Translations under genes and position numbers: made by a program | In this document: in pieces, positions 46,105-58,991 of the stretch | How positions within the stretch are numbered: position 1 is the first letter of the stretch | Layout of the letters: each line of letters starts with the position of its first letter | From: Adineta ricciae | Lineage: Eukaryota; Rotifera; Eurotatoria; Adinetida; Adinetidae | Assembly (NCBI GenBank): GCA_905250025.1 | Contig: CAJNOJ010000055.1 | Location: 124,001-188,000 of the forward strand | DNA: 64,000 nucleotides | Direction: 5' to 3' | Notes under the pieces: model-generated | The model's input: the letters and a program-made list of their open reading frames with translations, nothing else | The model's database searches: none | What the model was told of the DNA's origin: nothing

Positions 46105-46825
46105 CTACTGCTTAAACCATGCTTTCTGTAATACGATAGTACCGCAGGCAAGTCGTGCGCCGGCGTTTCTATGAAAACAAATAACATACATCGAAAGGCT
46201 AAAAACAAGCAGTATCAAGCGTACCCAGTAGTATTACTATCTGAAAATCCGCCTTTGCCGCCATCATCACGCATGGCATGCAATACAATCGTTCGATTAG
46301 TAATCGATTGAGTAGCATTACACAACTGAATAATCGAATCTTTGATGTCAATGTGGATATGTCCATTGCTGTTCGAAGTAACATTTCCAAGGTCGCCTAC
46401 GTGTCGATGATTGATGTCTTCTGTAATCGAACCATGTGAAGTGCCTTGAAGAGGATTTCAGAAATTCATAAGATCAATAAATATAATCAGAACTGAGCTT
46501 ACCGTACGGATTAAAATGTGATCCAGCTGCTGTACAATTCAATACGTCATTCGATAGTGGATGTTCATGCACATGAAGACCCTATATTTGTCGATAGCGT
46601 TGCCGTAAGAAGAGTAGGAGAGTTCAAACTTACATGAACAGTATTCGGAGGCATATTCCAGATGTTCCCTTTGATTATTACTGGTGAATTTTCGTTCATT
46701 TGCGCAAATATAAAAAAGCCGGTTAGTCCATCTTTAGAATCCAGATGAATCTTAGCCACCGCGGTCATGATACTTTGTGCATAATGCACATAGACCAATG
46801 AGATAGTAAGAAACAGTATGAGCAT
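46105..46825 (-). CDS. Secreted Cu/Zn superoxide dismutase
   Basis: Four exons (46825-46634, 46581-46503, 46444-46225, 46168-46105), 184 aa, with every junction in frame. It converts superoxide to peroxide and oxygen. Residues 1-18 form a signal peptide (MLILFLTISLVYVHYAQS), so it acts outside the cell or in the secretory path. Metal ligands are all present: the two His of GLHVHEH, the His of GSHFNP, SHG, RHVGDLG with its Asp, and the His of VLHAMRDD. The disulphide pair is present as NCTAAG and LACG, and the active-site Arg as ARLACG. GKGGFSDSNTTGNAGARLACG-type spacing is standard. Only careful splicing recovers the last exon. Confidence 0.92.
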
Positions 46826-47754
46826 TATATCGTAGTATCAATCTAAATATGTCCAAGGATATATGTGTATAGTTGTAGCAGCGGTTTTTATATTAGGAAT
46901 GAAAAATTTATGCATTTACGTATTGATTATTTTAATCTTCTTATAAATTGCTTAATGATGTGTTAAAAGCCGTTTTAGCGTAATCAGAAATCATCCAACG
47001 ACGATTATAAATGTGCACTCAGTAACTTTTATTCATAAGACGAGCTTAGCAGTGTCAATGTGAAGTAGGATAATTTTATTCTTGCACTTAAAGCAATGAG
47101 TGCAGTTCTTTCGAACACGCTTCCAACAGCGAATGACTTTTGCTGTGTCCAACTTTGTGCTTTTACTCAAGACCGTTGCTACAGTGATTTCTCTTTCTAT
47201 GCAGTCATTCACAATTGATCAACAAACTGAATTTAATCCGCTGATCACCTCTCGTTCTCGTTCCCTTTGACATGACTTCGAAGGAAATAACACAATCTTT
47301 TTACTTCCGTTCCACATATATCTTATAGAATAACGGAAACGCAAACAAACGTTTGAAAGCGTGTCGAAAAAGTTACGCGGTTCAACGCTTTCAACTTCTA
47401 ACCAATCGAACACACGTCTCGATTGTTGTCAAATGTACCAGATATTTCTTAATCTCAATTGCCGATTTGATAAACTGTGCCATTATCTGTACCTATTATT
47501 CAAAGTCAAAGACACGGATCATGAAAGGAAACAACCAGACTACGGACAATTCATTTGGAATAACAAACACAAGGGATATATTGAATGCAAATCCATCGTT
47601 CCATCGTTTAGAAGCTGTGCGTGTAAAGATTAAATAACAATATATCCTTTCGTGACTTCGATGCCTACTTTCTTTACGCTTTTGTTCAATTTGATTATCA
47701 GCTAATCCGAAACTGATACAAATATCAATCAATCAATATTCAATCTGCCAACAC
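46826..47754. other. Intergenic, no supported gene
   Basis: Contains overlapping 60-94 codon frames on both strands near 47219-47730 with no family motif. They may be shreds of the leucine-rich relic that follows. Confidence 0.35.
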
Positions 47755-49822
47755 TAAAACTTTTTACCTTCGATATGTTCGAAAAAAAGGCACTGTTTCA
47801 ATACCAATCTCGACGACTAATCAATCGAGTGCGATTGATAGTCCGTCTAAATCTCAGGCGTACACTCTGCAGGTCAATCGTCTCAATTTTCACAATATTC
47901 AAGTGCCAACAAATACAATAACAGAAGCCTTTTCATCACTCATATTGTCGCACTTAACACATATGTCAATGAACCCGCGTAGTTTCTTTGATCAGTTGTT
48001 GATCTTAATTGATAAGATGAATGCGAGATCGAAGAATTTATGACTAGCGGTGACATCCAGAGAGCTGAATTTCCTCAACTCATATCGATGGGAAACAAAT
48101 GATGCTCAAATCGCGGTTAGTAGATTTAGAATAGTTCTATTTTGAATATGACGCAGCGAATTATGACGAATAGTAGCTCAGTTTGATTCATCATTTTGGA
48201 CTCAACGGCAAAAAAAACATTCAAAATGGAAGTTGATGACGATTCCGTCGACTATTTTGTTCGATCATGCGAGTAACAAAAAGAATCATTCTTTACTGTG
48301 TAATCATCTTATTCTCCTTATTAGAAATAGATAGATAGCATGCCGACGATTCCGAATCGACTCAATTCATAATTCTAGTCGCGAATCATTCTGCTACAGT
48401 CGATGGACCGGTTCTGATGAATGTTTAAAATTTAGCATTTGGATATTGGACACGATCAAATCGGTATTGATGTATTGTTAAATCTTCTAGCTGTCTTACG
48501 AGATGTGCAGACGTTAAAACTTCGTTTTTTATCATTAGTGCTAGAACCTGATCAACAATTTCCATTCGAAGATTCCAACCAAATAGCAAAGGTATATCTG
48601 CAAAGAGAATGAATTCTTTCGTAGTGTATAAACTATTTGTACAGTATTTATTGTTGTAAAGAAATAAAGAGAGTACATCAAGATCATTCGAACCAGCATG
48701 AATTTGTTGTACGGAAATAGGACATTGACATTTGCCTGAAGAAAGTGAATATATATTCAGCTAATCTGTCACTTTCTCTTCTATTTTCTATGAAGAGAAA
48801 TTCAATTTCAGTAAAAACTGATCTTGTTCGATTCTCTTTTTAATGTGGATTTTCTTCTTTAGGATGTCACAGTTGTATTTCCTTCTCGTACTCGATATTT
48901 TCTATGTAGTTACTTCGGTTCGAGAAAGTCAAACGAGATTATCTCGACAGTTGTATGAAATTAGAAGTAAGGATTGATGAACAATCCCGCTTTTTATTCC
49001 TACAAAATCATTAGTTGTTTTGCATTTGAATTTCATCGCTGTTATATTCATGTGGTTAATTTTCAGTTCTGAGTAAGTTTCATCTGATGGAACTTGACTT
49101 CAATGTCAACAGTTCGCGTTATTAGTCAGTTTAATAGCAAAAATAAATCTCTCTCCGAATAATCAGAATGATGATGATTAGTCGTTTCTATCTACTGAAT
49201 TCGTCAAAAATCGGTGTGAGCGACAAGTGTGTTTGACAGTCTCGACCGACTTTAATGGAGATTAATTGAAATATGTTGATACTGTAATGACTGATCAGTT
49301 TCAATTCAAGCATTTGGAATATTTTTGTTGGAGCTTAGAGTCATCAGCAGCTTCCACCATCATTTAAAAGCTGGGGATTCATTTTCCGATTACTAATCTG
49401 ATTGGTTTCAATTATTACCTTAGTTTTTGATGTCAGCGAAAAACATGATCATTCTAATGCTTGAACTTCCGCACACGAATCATGTCTTTACGAAGTTTAA
49501 TTATCGCTTATGGTCAACGGAGTGATACTGGCTTTCAAAGCATTTTATCTTGGTTATCGAACCTTTCGATAGTGTTGAAATGCAACACTACTTGAATATC
49601 TATCGACATGATGATCATATATTAGATCCGTTTAACGAATTGAGGAAGGAATCCGAGCACGACTATGGTCAGTACAGTACTCATCTATCATCGAACGGAT
49701 ATCATCATTTGATGGACACATTAGTCTTTTGTCGAAAAACAAGACATTACAGAAAGTTAATTTCGGTTGAAACTAACTTAGTGAACAACATTTGGATGTA
49801 TCATTTACTTCATGAAAAGTGA
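47755..49822 (+). pseudogene. Decayed leucine-rich (F-box-protein-like) gene remnant
   Basis: Several protein-like stretches on the plus strand break up by frame. Near 47870 is NRLNFHNIQVPTNTITEAF, continuing SSLILSHLTHMSMNPRSFFDQLL. Near 48437 is LDIGHDQIGIDVLLNLLAVL, followed by DVQTLKLRFLSLVLEPDQQF. A last frame lies at 49550-49822. The repeated leucine spacing and the LSHLTHxS phrase recall the large bdelloid F-box/leucine-rich family. Stops and frame changes separate the pieces, and no F-box or start codon is clear. Called a remnant with low confidence. Confidence 0.35.
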
Positions 49823-50552
49823 CTCAGTATCAAAAGAAATCTTTCTCATTATAACAAGTTTCTTTGCCGATAAAGAGTTTAGTAAAAATAATGACAAAAA
49901 ACTGCTGTTTTCCAAGCCGCATGGCACTTTATCAAACACTGTCTAACAACATCGACACAATGTTCCTCCTAAAATCGATGATGGAGAAACAGACTTCTTT
50001 AGAAAATGTCCGAGAAGCAGCACGCGAGCAGACGTTGCTTGGCGATGGTTTTGTGTCACGGAAGAGAGAGAAATCTTCTCGAAAAATGAGATTATCGTAG
50101 CAGCCTACATTGTTGCTTAGATATAATAATAAACACATACATGTTCATAAACATTCAAATCCAAAGCCAATATAGATTTTGCCCGTAGCAAAATATTTGA
50201 CAAACAAGATCATAGCAAATATGTTAACGGTGATGCATAGCGACTGACATTCTGCGTTGCCAAGCCCCAACAATAACTCTCGCAATGTAGAATCATATAT
50301 ATTTACTTTCAAATTGTTATCAGAGGATAAATAATCGACTTGTGACAACAATGAAAAATCACTATACGTAGTTTCTTGCTTTATATGAGCAGATTGCTAG
50401 TTATGTGCATTATCCAATTCACAAACAGATCTTATCAGGTTTTAGTTTTTTTTTTCTTCTTTTATATATAGATATCAATACGATAATCTGTCGACAGTCA
50501 TTCTTTATCTTCTGATAGAAGGTTTCATTCGAATATATATCAAGTCTAAACG
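49823..50552. other. Intergenic, no supported gene
   Basis: Short frames only; a pyrimidine-rich stretch near 50440-50470 may belong to the promoter of the following Ly6-like gene. Confidence 0.35.
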
Positions 50553-51009
50553 ATGTCATCGTTGCGATTTATTGCGTTTGTATGTTTCATATTCTTAGGT
50601 ATGATTTATATATAACATCACGTACTAAAAGATACATAAATGGCACTTACTTTTTCAGCAATAAGTGACTGTACACATGGTCTTAGGTGCTATAAATGTA
50701 CAAACTGCAACAATCCGTTCAAATCCAATGCAAGTATGGAAGTAGAGACCAACGATACACGAGCTTCTTGTACAGTAAGTTCGAGTTTATGTCAGATATG
50801 TTTTTTTGAATTGAATATTACAACAGAAAACCACTACTCGAAATTTTGGTACAGCCCGTGATATTAGTTTAACCTGCGTGGAAACCAACGTTAAAGGTAT
50901 CGGAACATGGTGTTGCAAGAATGATCTATGCAATGAAGCGACGTCGACATTGTCATCATTCCACTTTGGAATCGTTCTATTTGTTCTTGCGATATCAATG
51001 CTATTCTAA
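50553..51009 (+). CDS. Ly6/uPAR-type GPI-anchored three-finger protein
   Basis: Three exons (50553-50598, 50659-50774, 50827-51009), 114 aa. A signal peptide (MSSLRFIAFVCFIFLGA) is followed by LRCYKCTNCNNPF, the usual start of a three-finger domain, and closes with the diagnostic CCKNDLCN. A hydrophobic C-terminal tail (FGIVLFVLAISMLF) with a small-residue stretch before it fits GPI attachment. So a small extracellular, membrane-tethered protein. Relatives modulate receptors (for example nicotinic receptors), adhesion or complement; the partner here is unknown. Cysteine count is close to the family's usual ten. The two introns lie where Ly6 introns normally do, after the signal peptide and mid-domain. 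Confidence 0.85.
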
Positions 51010-51598
51010 ATACCAAGACAAAAATTTCCTTTTATGAATTTTTTCCGGTCCTTGCCATCTGATTGATTCTCCCATTTGAAAATAAACTGATCTATTTCTA
51101 CCATAAGACATCAATAAGAATCTGAAAATAACTTACCAAGATCGAATTGAACTTGATGCTAGGAGGTGTATTGGATGAACATCATAAGTGTATTACTCGT
51201 AGTGAGAGAACAATGCATGATGATATCGATCTGAATCTATGTTTGCCAATTCTTTGATCGATGAACAGAAAGCGAAATGAAAGTAATCGTGAAATTTCAA
51301 CATCAGGGTAAATTTATCCGAAACCGTTTCATCGACGATTGTGTCTTTATAAGTTTGCTTCCTTCTATTTGTTTCGTATCTAAATTGATACTTATTCATC
51401 ATAATATCGTTAAAATAGCTTACCAAAGAAACAGGCATAGGGCTCATTCAACCGTCACTAGCGTCTCATCTTTGTGGGAGAAAATATGATTCACTCCCTC
51501 TCGACTCGAATAAAAAGGGTGTTTTTTTTTCTTTTCATTAAACCAACGTGCGCGGTGTATAGATTGTTTTCTTACAGTAGTACTCTCAGCATTAATAT
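51010..51598. other. Intergenic, no supported gene
   Basis: AT-rich sequence with short frames on both strands, none recognised. Probably the promoter of the GH31 gene. An AATAAA near 51080 may end the Ly6 transcript. Confidence 0.4.
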
Positions 51599-54500
51599 AT
51601 GGCACAGGAAAATACTGCACTGGTGTCATTGAGTGGAAGAGACACTTTCCACAATGGAAAATCCAAATGTTCGACGGTGAGAATTTTGAATATGCTCGAT
51701 TATGTCTACTTGTATTTTTTTTTCTGGAGATGAACTAATTCGCTCTACTGATGTCCATAGGTATGGTTTGTGATATTTCCATGGATCATTCCTGTAACGA
51801 TTATAGTCATTTTCTCGTTGATTGTGATCAGTATTCTGCTGGTAGTTCGAGTATCGCAATCTCCTTCTCATCGCATCGATTGTTATCCTGACGCTGTTTC
51901 CACGTTTTCGAACTATTCGAAAGAAGCATGTCTTAAACGTAATTGTCTTTTCGATGAAAAAGCAACGATGAATACTATCCAGTGTTATCTAAAGCCGAAT
52001 TGCGGATACAGACTTTTGAGTAAAAAACAGACCGGAGCTGGTTTACGATTAAAGTTGACACGAAATTCAGCTATTGAAAGTTTATTTTCTGAACCGATTG
52101 ATAATGTTATTCTCGATGTTGAATACTACACGAATGACATACTTCGCTTCAAACTCTATGATCAAAATAAACCAAGATATGAGGTGCCAATACCTTTGAG
52201 TGTTCCACTCGACCACGTATCATCACCTCAGTATGAATTTCGTTATTCGTCGAATACTCTACCTGACAATTTATTTTCATTTATGATCAAACGCCGTTCA
52301 ACTCAAACAATCCTATTCGATACGTCTCTCGGTGGTCTCGTACTCAATAACCAATTCCTTCAAATCGTCACACGACTCCATTCTTCTCATATCTACGGAT
52401 TCGGTGAAAATAATCATGATATACTCAAACATAACGTATACGAACGGAAAACATGGGGGATTTTTGCGCGAGATCAAGGTTAATATTTTTTCACCCAAAT
52501 CTTAACGAATTTCGCCATCTTCTTGTAGGCACCAATTGGGGATCGAACACAAACCATTACAGTGCGCATCCATTCTACGTTGTTATGGAACAAACCTCGA
52601 AGTCTGACGAACGACCATCGGGTAATATGCATGGCGTTCTGCTACTCAATTCCAATGCTATGGATTATTCATTCGATTCAATACCATCGTTAACAGTACG
52701 TACAATCGGCGGTATACTTGATTTTTTCGTTTTTCTCGGTCCTTCACCTGAACAAGTTATTCAACAGTATACATGGCTCATTGGACGACCCCTTCTGCCA
52801 CCATACTGGTCACTCGGGTTTCAACTCTCTCGTTGGGGTTATTCTAATCTCACGCATATGCAAACAGTTCTCGAACGAAATCGCAATGCTAATGTTCCAT
52901 TCGATGTGCAATATGCTGATATTGATTATATGGATGCGCGCAAAGATTTCACAATTGATCCAGTTAATTTTCGAGGATTAAATGAATATTTCTTGAAGTT
53001 AAATCGAGATGGAATAAGAACAATGATTATTCTCGATCCGACGATGATCGACGATACGAAAACGTATGCACCAACTGTAGAAGGTATTCAGGAAGACGTA
53101 TTTATCCGATCCGATCAAACGAACACGTTGATGAAAGGTGCCTGTTGGCCAGGTAATGTCTTCATTCCAGGTCAGTATTGATATGTTCAAAACAAAAAGG
53201 ATTAATAATGAAGTTGATGTAGACTTTTTTACGAATCGGACACAAATGTGGTGGACTCGGTGGATACAGAATTTTCGTCAAAAGAATTTAACGTTCGATG
53301 GGCTGTGGATCGATATGAATGAACCTGGTATGTAGTTTCTTCTATGTTCTTGGTCACGAATTCCTTGCATGTCTAGCACTATTCGATACAAATGAGTTGA
53401 TTCCATGGAATTCATTAGAAACTGGTAGCAATCATACATTGAAATGTACTCAGAATTCATTCGATGATCCACCTTACCGCACGAAAGCGGTTTTTCGATT
53501 TGATCAAAATGCGAATCGATCCGCGCGTTTGTCTGATCATACGTTATGCATGTCTGTTCGACAAGGTGAACTTAATAAATATCGTCACTACGATGTTCAC
53601 AAGTAAGTCTAGTGGCTTCTACCGAGATTAATATAAAGTTTCTATGCTACGTAGTCTCTATGGCTGGAGTGAAACTAGAGCAACATGGAATGCATTGCGG
53701 TCGACGATAGAAAAACGTAGTCTGATTCTTTCGCGTTCAACGTTTGTGGGATCTGGTCAGTGGAGTAGTCATTGGTTTGGTGACAACTCTGCGACATGGC
53801 ACGAAATGAAACGATCCTTGATATCAATGGTGGAATTCAATTGGTTCGGTATTCCATTGAATGGTGCAGACATTTGCGGATTCAATGAAATTCCTACCGA
53901 AGAAATGTGCATTAGGTATTGCATTGTCGAATTGCTCAATAAGTTCCATACATTTTTTCTTCTAGATGGATACAACTCGGTGCTTTCTATCCGTTTTCAC
54001 GAATCGTATGAACAATCATATCTCCATATGTCTCAGTTTCCTCTCTTGTTCTTCTTTATAGCATAGTAGCAACAAACAATTCGAACAAGATCCTGCTTCT
54101 TGGTCTCAACCTGCTGTTTCTATTATGATTTCTGTTCTTCGCATTCGTTATAACCTTCTACCATACTATTATACATTATTCTANTAGATGGATACAACTC
54201 GGTGCTTTCTATCCGTTTTCACGAATCGTATGAACAATCATATCTCCATATGTCTCAGTTTCCTCTCTTGTTCTTCTTTATAGCATAGTAGCAACAAACA
54301 ATTCGAACAAGATCCTGCTTCTTGGTCTCAACCTGCTGTTTCTATTATGATTTCTGTTCTTCGCATTCGTTATAACCTTCTACCATACTATTATACATTA
54401 TTCTATAAAGCACATACACAAGGTTCGACAATTATTCGCCCGTTATTTCATGAATATCCTACTGATAAAACAGCACTGGATATTTATCTCCAGTTTCTCA

Positions 54501-55146
54501 TTGGATCACATATTATGATAGTTCCAGTGACTGACAAAGGAGCACGACAAGTTCGCGCGTATATTCCGTCATCGCATTGGTACGATTATTATACCGGTGC
54601 ACTGATTCAAGCGAAACAACAGTTTATAACTCTAGACGCACCATTAGAAACCATTCCAATTTTGTTGCGAGGTGGAACCATCGTGCCGACACAAGGATAT
54701 GCTTCGAATACGAAAATATCAAGGTAGACAGTTCAGTGTTTATTTTGAACATAACGAAACTTTGCTCCTGTCTTTCCAGGACTAAACCATTCGAATTAAT
54801 CATCGTACTGAACGCGAACGGAGAAGCAGAAGGTGATCTTTTCTACGATGATGGCGAATCTTTAAGTACGATCGACTCTCGAAAATATTACTATGCAATA
54901 TTCAAATGGTCATCAGCAAATCGTTTGTTTTCGATGGATATCATTGCCAATAACTACACGTCTATGTCTACATTGATATTAGGTTCATTAGTTATCTACG
55001 GCTGGAATGAAATACCGACTAAACTGATCGTAGATAATCAGAACACATACTCAGTGACTAAATCATTTAGACAATTTATTCGTATTGAAACTTTGTCATT
55101 ACCGATGGCGGAAAGCCACAGAATTACATGGGAGAAAAGGTTGTAA
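51599..55146 (+). CDS. GH31 alpha-glucosidase, type II membrane protein (maltase-glucoamylase-like)
   Basis: About nine exons, starting 51599-51676, 51761-52478, 52529-53170 and 53223-53327; roughly 1000 aa. A short cytosolic tail and one TM helix (VWFVIFPWIIPVTIIVIFSL) come first. A trefoil-like Cys segment follows (DCYPD, CLKRNC), then the GH31 barrel. The catalytic nucleophile Asp is in LWIDMNEP (near 53310) and the acid/base Asp in HWFGDN (near 53780). GRPLLPPYWSLGFQLSRWGY and ILLRGGTIVP are also typical. It should release glucose from starch-type oligosaccharides at the cell surface, as sucrase-isomaltase does. A 222-bp assembly duplicate at 53963-54405 falls across two short introns and must be removed to get the true exons. 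The first exon was recovered from an ATG with a phase 0 donor. Confidence 0.9.
53963..54405. repeat. Exact 221-bp tandem copy around a single N (assembly join)
   Basis: 53963-54183 and 54185-54405 read as identical and are split by one N at 54184. The copied stretch holds the end of one intron, a small exon, a whole intron and the start of the next exon of the GH31 gene. Length and form equal the case at 26946-27388. Confidence 0.9.
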
Positions 55147-55607
55147 CCAAATGAACTTGAGGACTGTAATAGTTAAGTTCTGTTTTAAAGTTTCGAGGAA
55201 AATTATTCATTGAAATGATATTCTTAAATAACATATCTATTATATGTAAAAGATTGAGATTGTTTTTGTGTTGATTTATTTTTCGACTGACGAAATGTCA
55301 TCGACAAAAGGACCGATCATAGTGCAATGTGCTTTTAGATGCATAAAAGTACGTCGAAGGCCTAATGTAATACGAATAATTTTATTCAGATAGCTGTATC
55401 AGCATTAATCTCGTGCCTATGACCTTATAACTTAATCTAAATAAAATGAAAACAGTGAGTAATGTAAGGGTGGATTTTTAAGATCGAAATATAACTTGAC
55501 ATGGATTAATGCAAATATGGTTGATCTCTGAAAACATATATATAGTTCGTGGTTTGAACAAAAGACACGATACTTTACTTTACCTGTGTCAAAAGACAAA
55601 TCGAATC
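55147..55607. other. Intergenic, no supported gene
   Basis: AT-rich spacer; a TATATATAG stretch near 55540 lies about 65 bp before the next ATG and could be a TATA-like element. Confidence 0.35.
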
Positions 55608-56306
55608 ATGCAAACTCAATACATAGTGTTCTTTATCACATGTTGCACTTTGGGTAAGTGAAATCGATTTTCGATGCTCTTTGTGCGGTCAGAGATACAA
55701 TGTGTGCTTGTTCGTCTTAGCGACCTATGGTCAACGCTTGTTAGATGCATCAGCGGATGGATTCAACAACTTAGATGAACAAATGAACGCCCATGAAGAA
55801 AGCAAACCAGGTAATTAGGCATTATTATCATCTATTTCAAAAATGTTTTCTGTTCATTTCTAGTGGAAGAGAAGCCGTTTCACAAACCACCTAAACGAGG
55901 TCATCGACATGGTCGCCCACAGTCCGCCAGTCTTCGCGACATGGATGATCTCCCTAAAGGACCATCGGAAGATATGGGTTTTGGGGATATGGGACCCTTG
56001 ATGAAGGTTCCAGGAGTATCAATTGAACGAGTGAACTATCGAACAATAGATAGAATACAAGTGAAACGCAACTTAAAGGAATTCGACGACGAAAGTGAAG
56101 GTTCTTCAGAAGAAAGTGAAGAGGAGGAAGACAAGGAGAAGAAGAGAAAACGAAAAGCGAAAGGGAGAGAAGAAAAACAACGACGAAAAGAAGAAAAGAT
56201 GAAGGAGAAGGAGGAGGAGAAGAAGAAGAAAAAACAACAACAAGAACTAGAGGAACCAGAGAAACTTAAACAGCAAGTGCAAGAGATGCAGAGCAACAGC
56301 GAATGA
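55608..56306 (+). CDS. Secreted Lys/Glu-rich protein with coiled-coil tail
   Basis: Three exons (55608-55653, 55721-55810, 55864-56306), 192 aa. A signal peptide (MQTQYIVFFITCCTLGATYG) leads to a Gln/Asp-rich part, then a basic His/Arg/Pro stretch (KPPKRGHRHGR). The last 70 residues are almost only Glu, Lys, Arg, Gln and Ser (SEGSSEESEEEEDKEKKRKR onward), likely a long charged helix or coiled coil. There are no cysteines after the signal. No family is recognised. Such charged secreted proteins occur in mineral- or matrix-binding roles and among hydration-related proteins, but nothing here proves either. The codon use is repetitive, so slippage could change its length. Confidence 0.75.
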
Positions 56307-57406
56307 AGAAAAGTGGTTTGATCAAAATATGACATGAGAAATACAACAAAAGATCTATGTTGTGTTTTTTTTATAATAATAAATATATCTAAAATACAGA
56401 TCATATAATTGAAAAGAACGCCTCGTTTAAAGATCTTTACACTGATGTTACATCAAAGAACACGATAACTCTTTCTTATGAATCGTTGTTCTGCCGTTGT
56501 GTATGCGTGAATAAATCAATTGCATAACCGAGTGTTCATGAACCGCATGGGAAGAAAATGTTTGGTTGAGTCTATCATTTTCTACACGATATGAAATTGA
56601 TATCGAAAACCTTGAATTGCAGAGAGATGAGTCAGGCCTTTTGCGTGGTCAAAAGGGCATTTCTTGTTGACGTTACATTTCTTAAGTAGAGATTGGCATG
56701 CGATCTATTGTTAATAGTAAATTTTCTGGAGGGTGAATGATCCGAAATACGCAAAATTACTTACTTCTCTTATTATTCGTTCGCCAGAACGAAAGAAGTT
56801 TCATTTTTCTTTTGATAATTCACTAACAAATCATACCTACATTCCCTACACATTTGTCCGTATCCTGTCGGTGTAGTTAATGACGCATGTTGACATGGCT
56901 ACAATGTGAACGTTGCTTGCATCAATGAATAAGATTTCTCAGTTTAGCTATCTAAATCAATAGTAAATAGCCGAGTGTTTATTATAAACACAATCTGTTT
57001 ATCAGATTTCAAAAGCAGTAATAGTTTTTTTCCTCTTCTCATCGATCATTATGCGCTCAGAGTGCTTTCATTTTGAATGAAAAAGAAAGAGAGCTATTTG
57101 AAAAGTACATGCTTTGGCAACAGAAAAATAAAACATTCAGATGTCTTGATTGCAAGCAGTGGCTACAAAAATGTTTTTCTCTCTGTCGACAGTATACACA
57201 AGAGACATATTTTTATTACACTTTCATTCTAAACATACTATATAAAATAATGAAAGAGAGTTATGTTTTTCTGGCGATTTAAATCGTATTTTTACTCAGT
57301 GAGATTAGTTACCGTCACACGATTCGATAGAAACTTAAAAGAAAGAAGCGAGCACTCTCTCCCTCTCTTGTGGAATTATTAACCTATTCTTTCAGACTGT
57401 ATCAAC
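56307..57406. other. Intergenic; 3' part is the duplicated upstream region of the TSP-mucin pair
   Basis: No gene at 56307-57180. From about 57187, and strongly from 57272, the sequence matches the region before the second TSP-mucin gene (60880 and 60954 onward), so a promoter is probably shared by descent or conversion. Confidence 0.5.
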
Positions 57407-58991
57407 ATGGCATTGTATCTCCTGCTATTGGTCATTAGTTCGATATGCATGAGTGGACTACAAGGAGGTAAGTTTGAGTGATGATGTTGTTCGATTTCTA
57501 GAACTGTGTGAGTTATAGAACTAACAGGACGGAACGCATCGGGATATTCGCTTCCTTTATGTGGATGGTCAAATCAAACATCGGCGAGTGGCAATTGTTC
57601 TGCTACTTTCGAGTGTCACCTGTTCCAAACAAACACGGATGGAATGATCTGCGCACCAAACACTGATTGTTCATATTATGAAACCTGCTACCCAAACGAG
57701 GATATTTCTTGTTCAATGAATATTAGTATTTGTGTCACTAACAGCTTTTGTAAGACAGCAATTTGTATGCCTATCGTGCTAAACTCTATTTGTGTTTACA
57801 ATCAGTGTATGTATTCATTAACACTATTACCGATAATGTTCGTGTTTTGGGCATTTTAGTAACTACGACCACGACTACAACATCCACAACAAGCACAACG
57901 ACTACTTCGGTTACAACGACTACAACAGCAACAACAACGTCCACCTCCGCTACGACAAGTACCTCTGCTACAACATCCACCTCCGCTACCACGTCCACCT
58001 CCGCTACTACAAGCACCTCTGCCACAACATCCACCTCCGCTACCACGTCCACCTCGGCTACAACAAGTACCTCTGCTACAACGTCCACCTCCGCTACGAC
58101 AAGTACCTCTGTTACAACGTCGACCTCCGCTACCACAAGTACCTCTGCCACAACATCCACCTCCGCTACCACGTCCACCTCGGCTACAACAAGTACCTCT
58201 GCTACAACGTCCACCTCCGCTACGACAAGTACCTCTGCTACAACGTCCACCTCCGCTACGACAAGTACCTCTGTTACAACAAGTACCTCTGTTACAACAA
58301 GTACCTCTGTTACAACGTCCACCTCCGCTACCACGTCCACCTCGGCTACAACAAGTGCCTCTGTTACAACGTCCACCTCCGCTACGACATCCACCTCTGC
58401 TACAACATCGACCTCTGCTACAACGTCCACCTCCGCTACGACATCCACCTCTGCTACAACAAGTACCTCTGTTACAACGTCCACCTCCGCTACGACATCC
58501 ACCTCTGCTACAACAAGTGCCTCTGTTACAACGTCCACCTCCGCTACGACATCCACCTCTGCTACAACATCGACCTCTGCTACAACATCCACCTCCGCTA
58601 CCACATCCACCTCGGCTACAACAAGTGCCTCTACTACAACGCTTGCTAGCTCATGTAAGTTATTTCAATCCTCATTTTTGCACGAAGTCAACAGTATGAC
58701 TGAACGTTTGATCGTGTATCTGTATAGCACTGTGTGCATAACGCTATCTAAAGCAACAACACCGATTTAATTCGAGATTGTTTTCATTCGCTTTTACTAC
58801 AGAGATGCCTCGTTTTCTATTTAGCATGTAGTTGGTCTTCATGGGTAAGTGGTGCATGCAGTGTTACTTGTGGAACTGGATCATATGTGAGACAACGTCT
58901 ATGCATTACTCAAACTGGAGCCCATTGCGATAACTGTGTAGCTACCGGAGCAATTAACGGAACTAGACCATGCTTTTATCCAACTTGCTGA
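57407..58991 (+). CDS. Secreted mucin-like protein with Cys-rich head and thrombospondin type-1 tail (copy A)
   Basis: Four exons (57407-57467, 57528-57806, 57860-58654, 58825-58991), 433 aa. A signal peptide (MALYLLLLVISSICMSGLQG) and a module with about twelve cysteines (CGWSNQTS, DGMICAPNTDCSY, CMPIVLN) come first. A mucin-like block of about 260 residues follows, built from a six-residue TTSTSA repeat and likely densely O-glycosylated. It ends in a thrombospondin type-1 repeat (CSWSSWVSGACSVTCGTGSY, CFYPTC) with the WxxW C-mannosylation pattern. It should be an extracellular, sticky surface or mucus protein. Copy B lies 2.1 kb downstream on the same strand with identical exon lengths for exons 1, 2 and 4. 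Confidence 0.88.
57930..58640 (+). repeat. Coding minisatellite, 18-nt unit (TTSTSA), about 38 copies
   Basis: An imperfect array of an 18-nt unit encoding Thr-Thr-Ser-Thr-Ser-Ala, with Val in place of Ala in some units. Synonymous variants recur in longer blocks, pointing to unequal exchange of multi-unit segments. It lies inside exon 3 of TSP-mucin copy A. It also creates long false open frames on the minus strand and in a second plus frame. Confidence 0.92.

Noticed and set aside
47219-47732. Overlapping frames of 60-94 codons on both strands
   Set aside because: Mutually exclusive frames without any motif; at best shreds of the leucine-rich relic.
57073-57282. 69-codon plus-strand frame before TSP-mucin copy A
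   Set aside because: Falls in the duplicated upstream region; the matching part before copy B is not open, so it is not conserved.
57786-58610. 274-codon minus-strand frame of VAEVDV repeats
   Set aside because: Reverse-strand shadow of the TTSTSA coding minisatellite; every period-18 array without stops gives such frames.
58355-58699. Pro/Leu/Gln-rich plus-strand frame
   Set aside because: Another frame of the same repeat array.
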